Shown here one piece after another: positions 63,987 through 64,000 of a DNA stretch of 64,000 bases. This DNA is from CAZTII01 sp964613305. Its GTDB lineage: Bacteria; Bacillota_I; Bacilli_A; Erysipelotrichales; Erysipelotrichaceae. The notes under the pieces are model-generated. The model was not told the origin of the DNA. It made no database searches and was given only the letters and a program-made list of their open reading frames with translations. The position numbers and the translations under genes were made by a program. Position 1 is the stretch's first letter, and each line of letters opens with the position of its first letter. The stretch spans positions 16,425 through 80,424 of the forward strand of contig CAZTII010000001.1 of the NCBI GenBank assembly GCA_964613305.1. The letters are read 5' to 3'.

Positions 63987-64000
63987 AAAGATACAGAGTA

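Overview
The window is a continuous piece of a low-GC Bacillota (Firmicutes) chromosome. AT-rich codon use, strong AGGAGG-type ribosome binding sites, T-box and M-box leaders, a CIRCE operator and asparagine synthetase A all fit. The gene set (short CysE and SerA, TrpXYZ-type transporter, orphan Cu-ATPase cluster) looks most like an Erysipelotrichia or related lineage, but no rRNA or marker gene here settles that. Most of it is housekeeping and transport DNA; I see no phage, insertion sequence, integrase or CRISPR array.

Layout: 1-2.4 kb, a DUF1538 membrane protein (cut by the left edge), a double PII-like protein and cysE; cysK faces cysE. 3.6-13.5 kb, a surface-polysaccharide operon: rmlA, an SDR reductase, rmlB and a Glf-type mutase without rmlC or rmlD, then a flippase, three GT2 glycosyltransferases and a second flippase. 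The sugar genes match the composition of the dTDP-D-fucofuranose pathway rather than rhamnose. 13.5-15.3 kb, a LysR regulator coupled to an alpha/beta-hydrolase lipoprotein. 15.35-18.4 kb, an M-box Mg2+ riboswitch and mgtA. 18.5-22.1 kb, two membrane GGDEF/EAL proteins, then yjdM. 22.5-25.5 kb, a tryptophan-type T-box and a TrpXYZ ABC importer; then argS. 27.7-30.0 kb, serC-serA; then CIRCE-controlled hsp20. 30.8-32.6 kb, an ECF sigma factor, RsgI-like anti-sigma and ferritin-like lipoprotein operon. 32.6-36 kb, asnA, rimO and a ROK kinase. 36.1-39.3 kb, a ferredoxin, a NapH-like membrane Fe-S protein, copZ and copA. 39.4-41.5 kb, an iron-type alcohol dehydrogenase and a SWIM protein, then tRNA-His. 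41.6-43.6 kb, a third GGDEF/EAL protein. 43.9-47.5 kb, a frameshifted permease and tandem M20 amidohydrolases. 47.6-49.5 kb, an ATP-grasp/esterase pair. 49.6-52.8 kb, chorismate mutase and a MacAB-like ABC export operon with a palindrome at its promoter. 52.9-54.8 kb, an orphan prepilin and mgtE. 54.84-55.7 kb, a gene-free tract. 55.8-58 kb, a full-length but catalytically degenerate P-type ATPase. 58.1-64 kb, aminopeptidase P, exonuclease III, Sapep dipeptidase, HAD phosphatase, CBS protein and PPC/DUF296 protein.

The most interesting region is 54.84-58.0 kb. The gene-free tract carries a perfect 12-base long-range complement (54931-54942 with 55551-55562) that would close a roughly 630-nt RNA containing tandemly repeated hairpin modules, so it looks like an undescribed or ROOL/GOLLD-class large structured RNA. 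Beside it, the P-type ATPase has lost the phosphorylated Asp, TGES, CPC and GDGxND motifs in an unbroken 746-codon frame with a near-consensus promoter. Other points worth checking: the dTDP-Fucf gene set, three GGDEF domains all lacking the signature, the sigma/RsgI/ferritin-like operon, SD-sequestering hairpins at cysE and mgtA, and an attenuator-like hairpin before argS.
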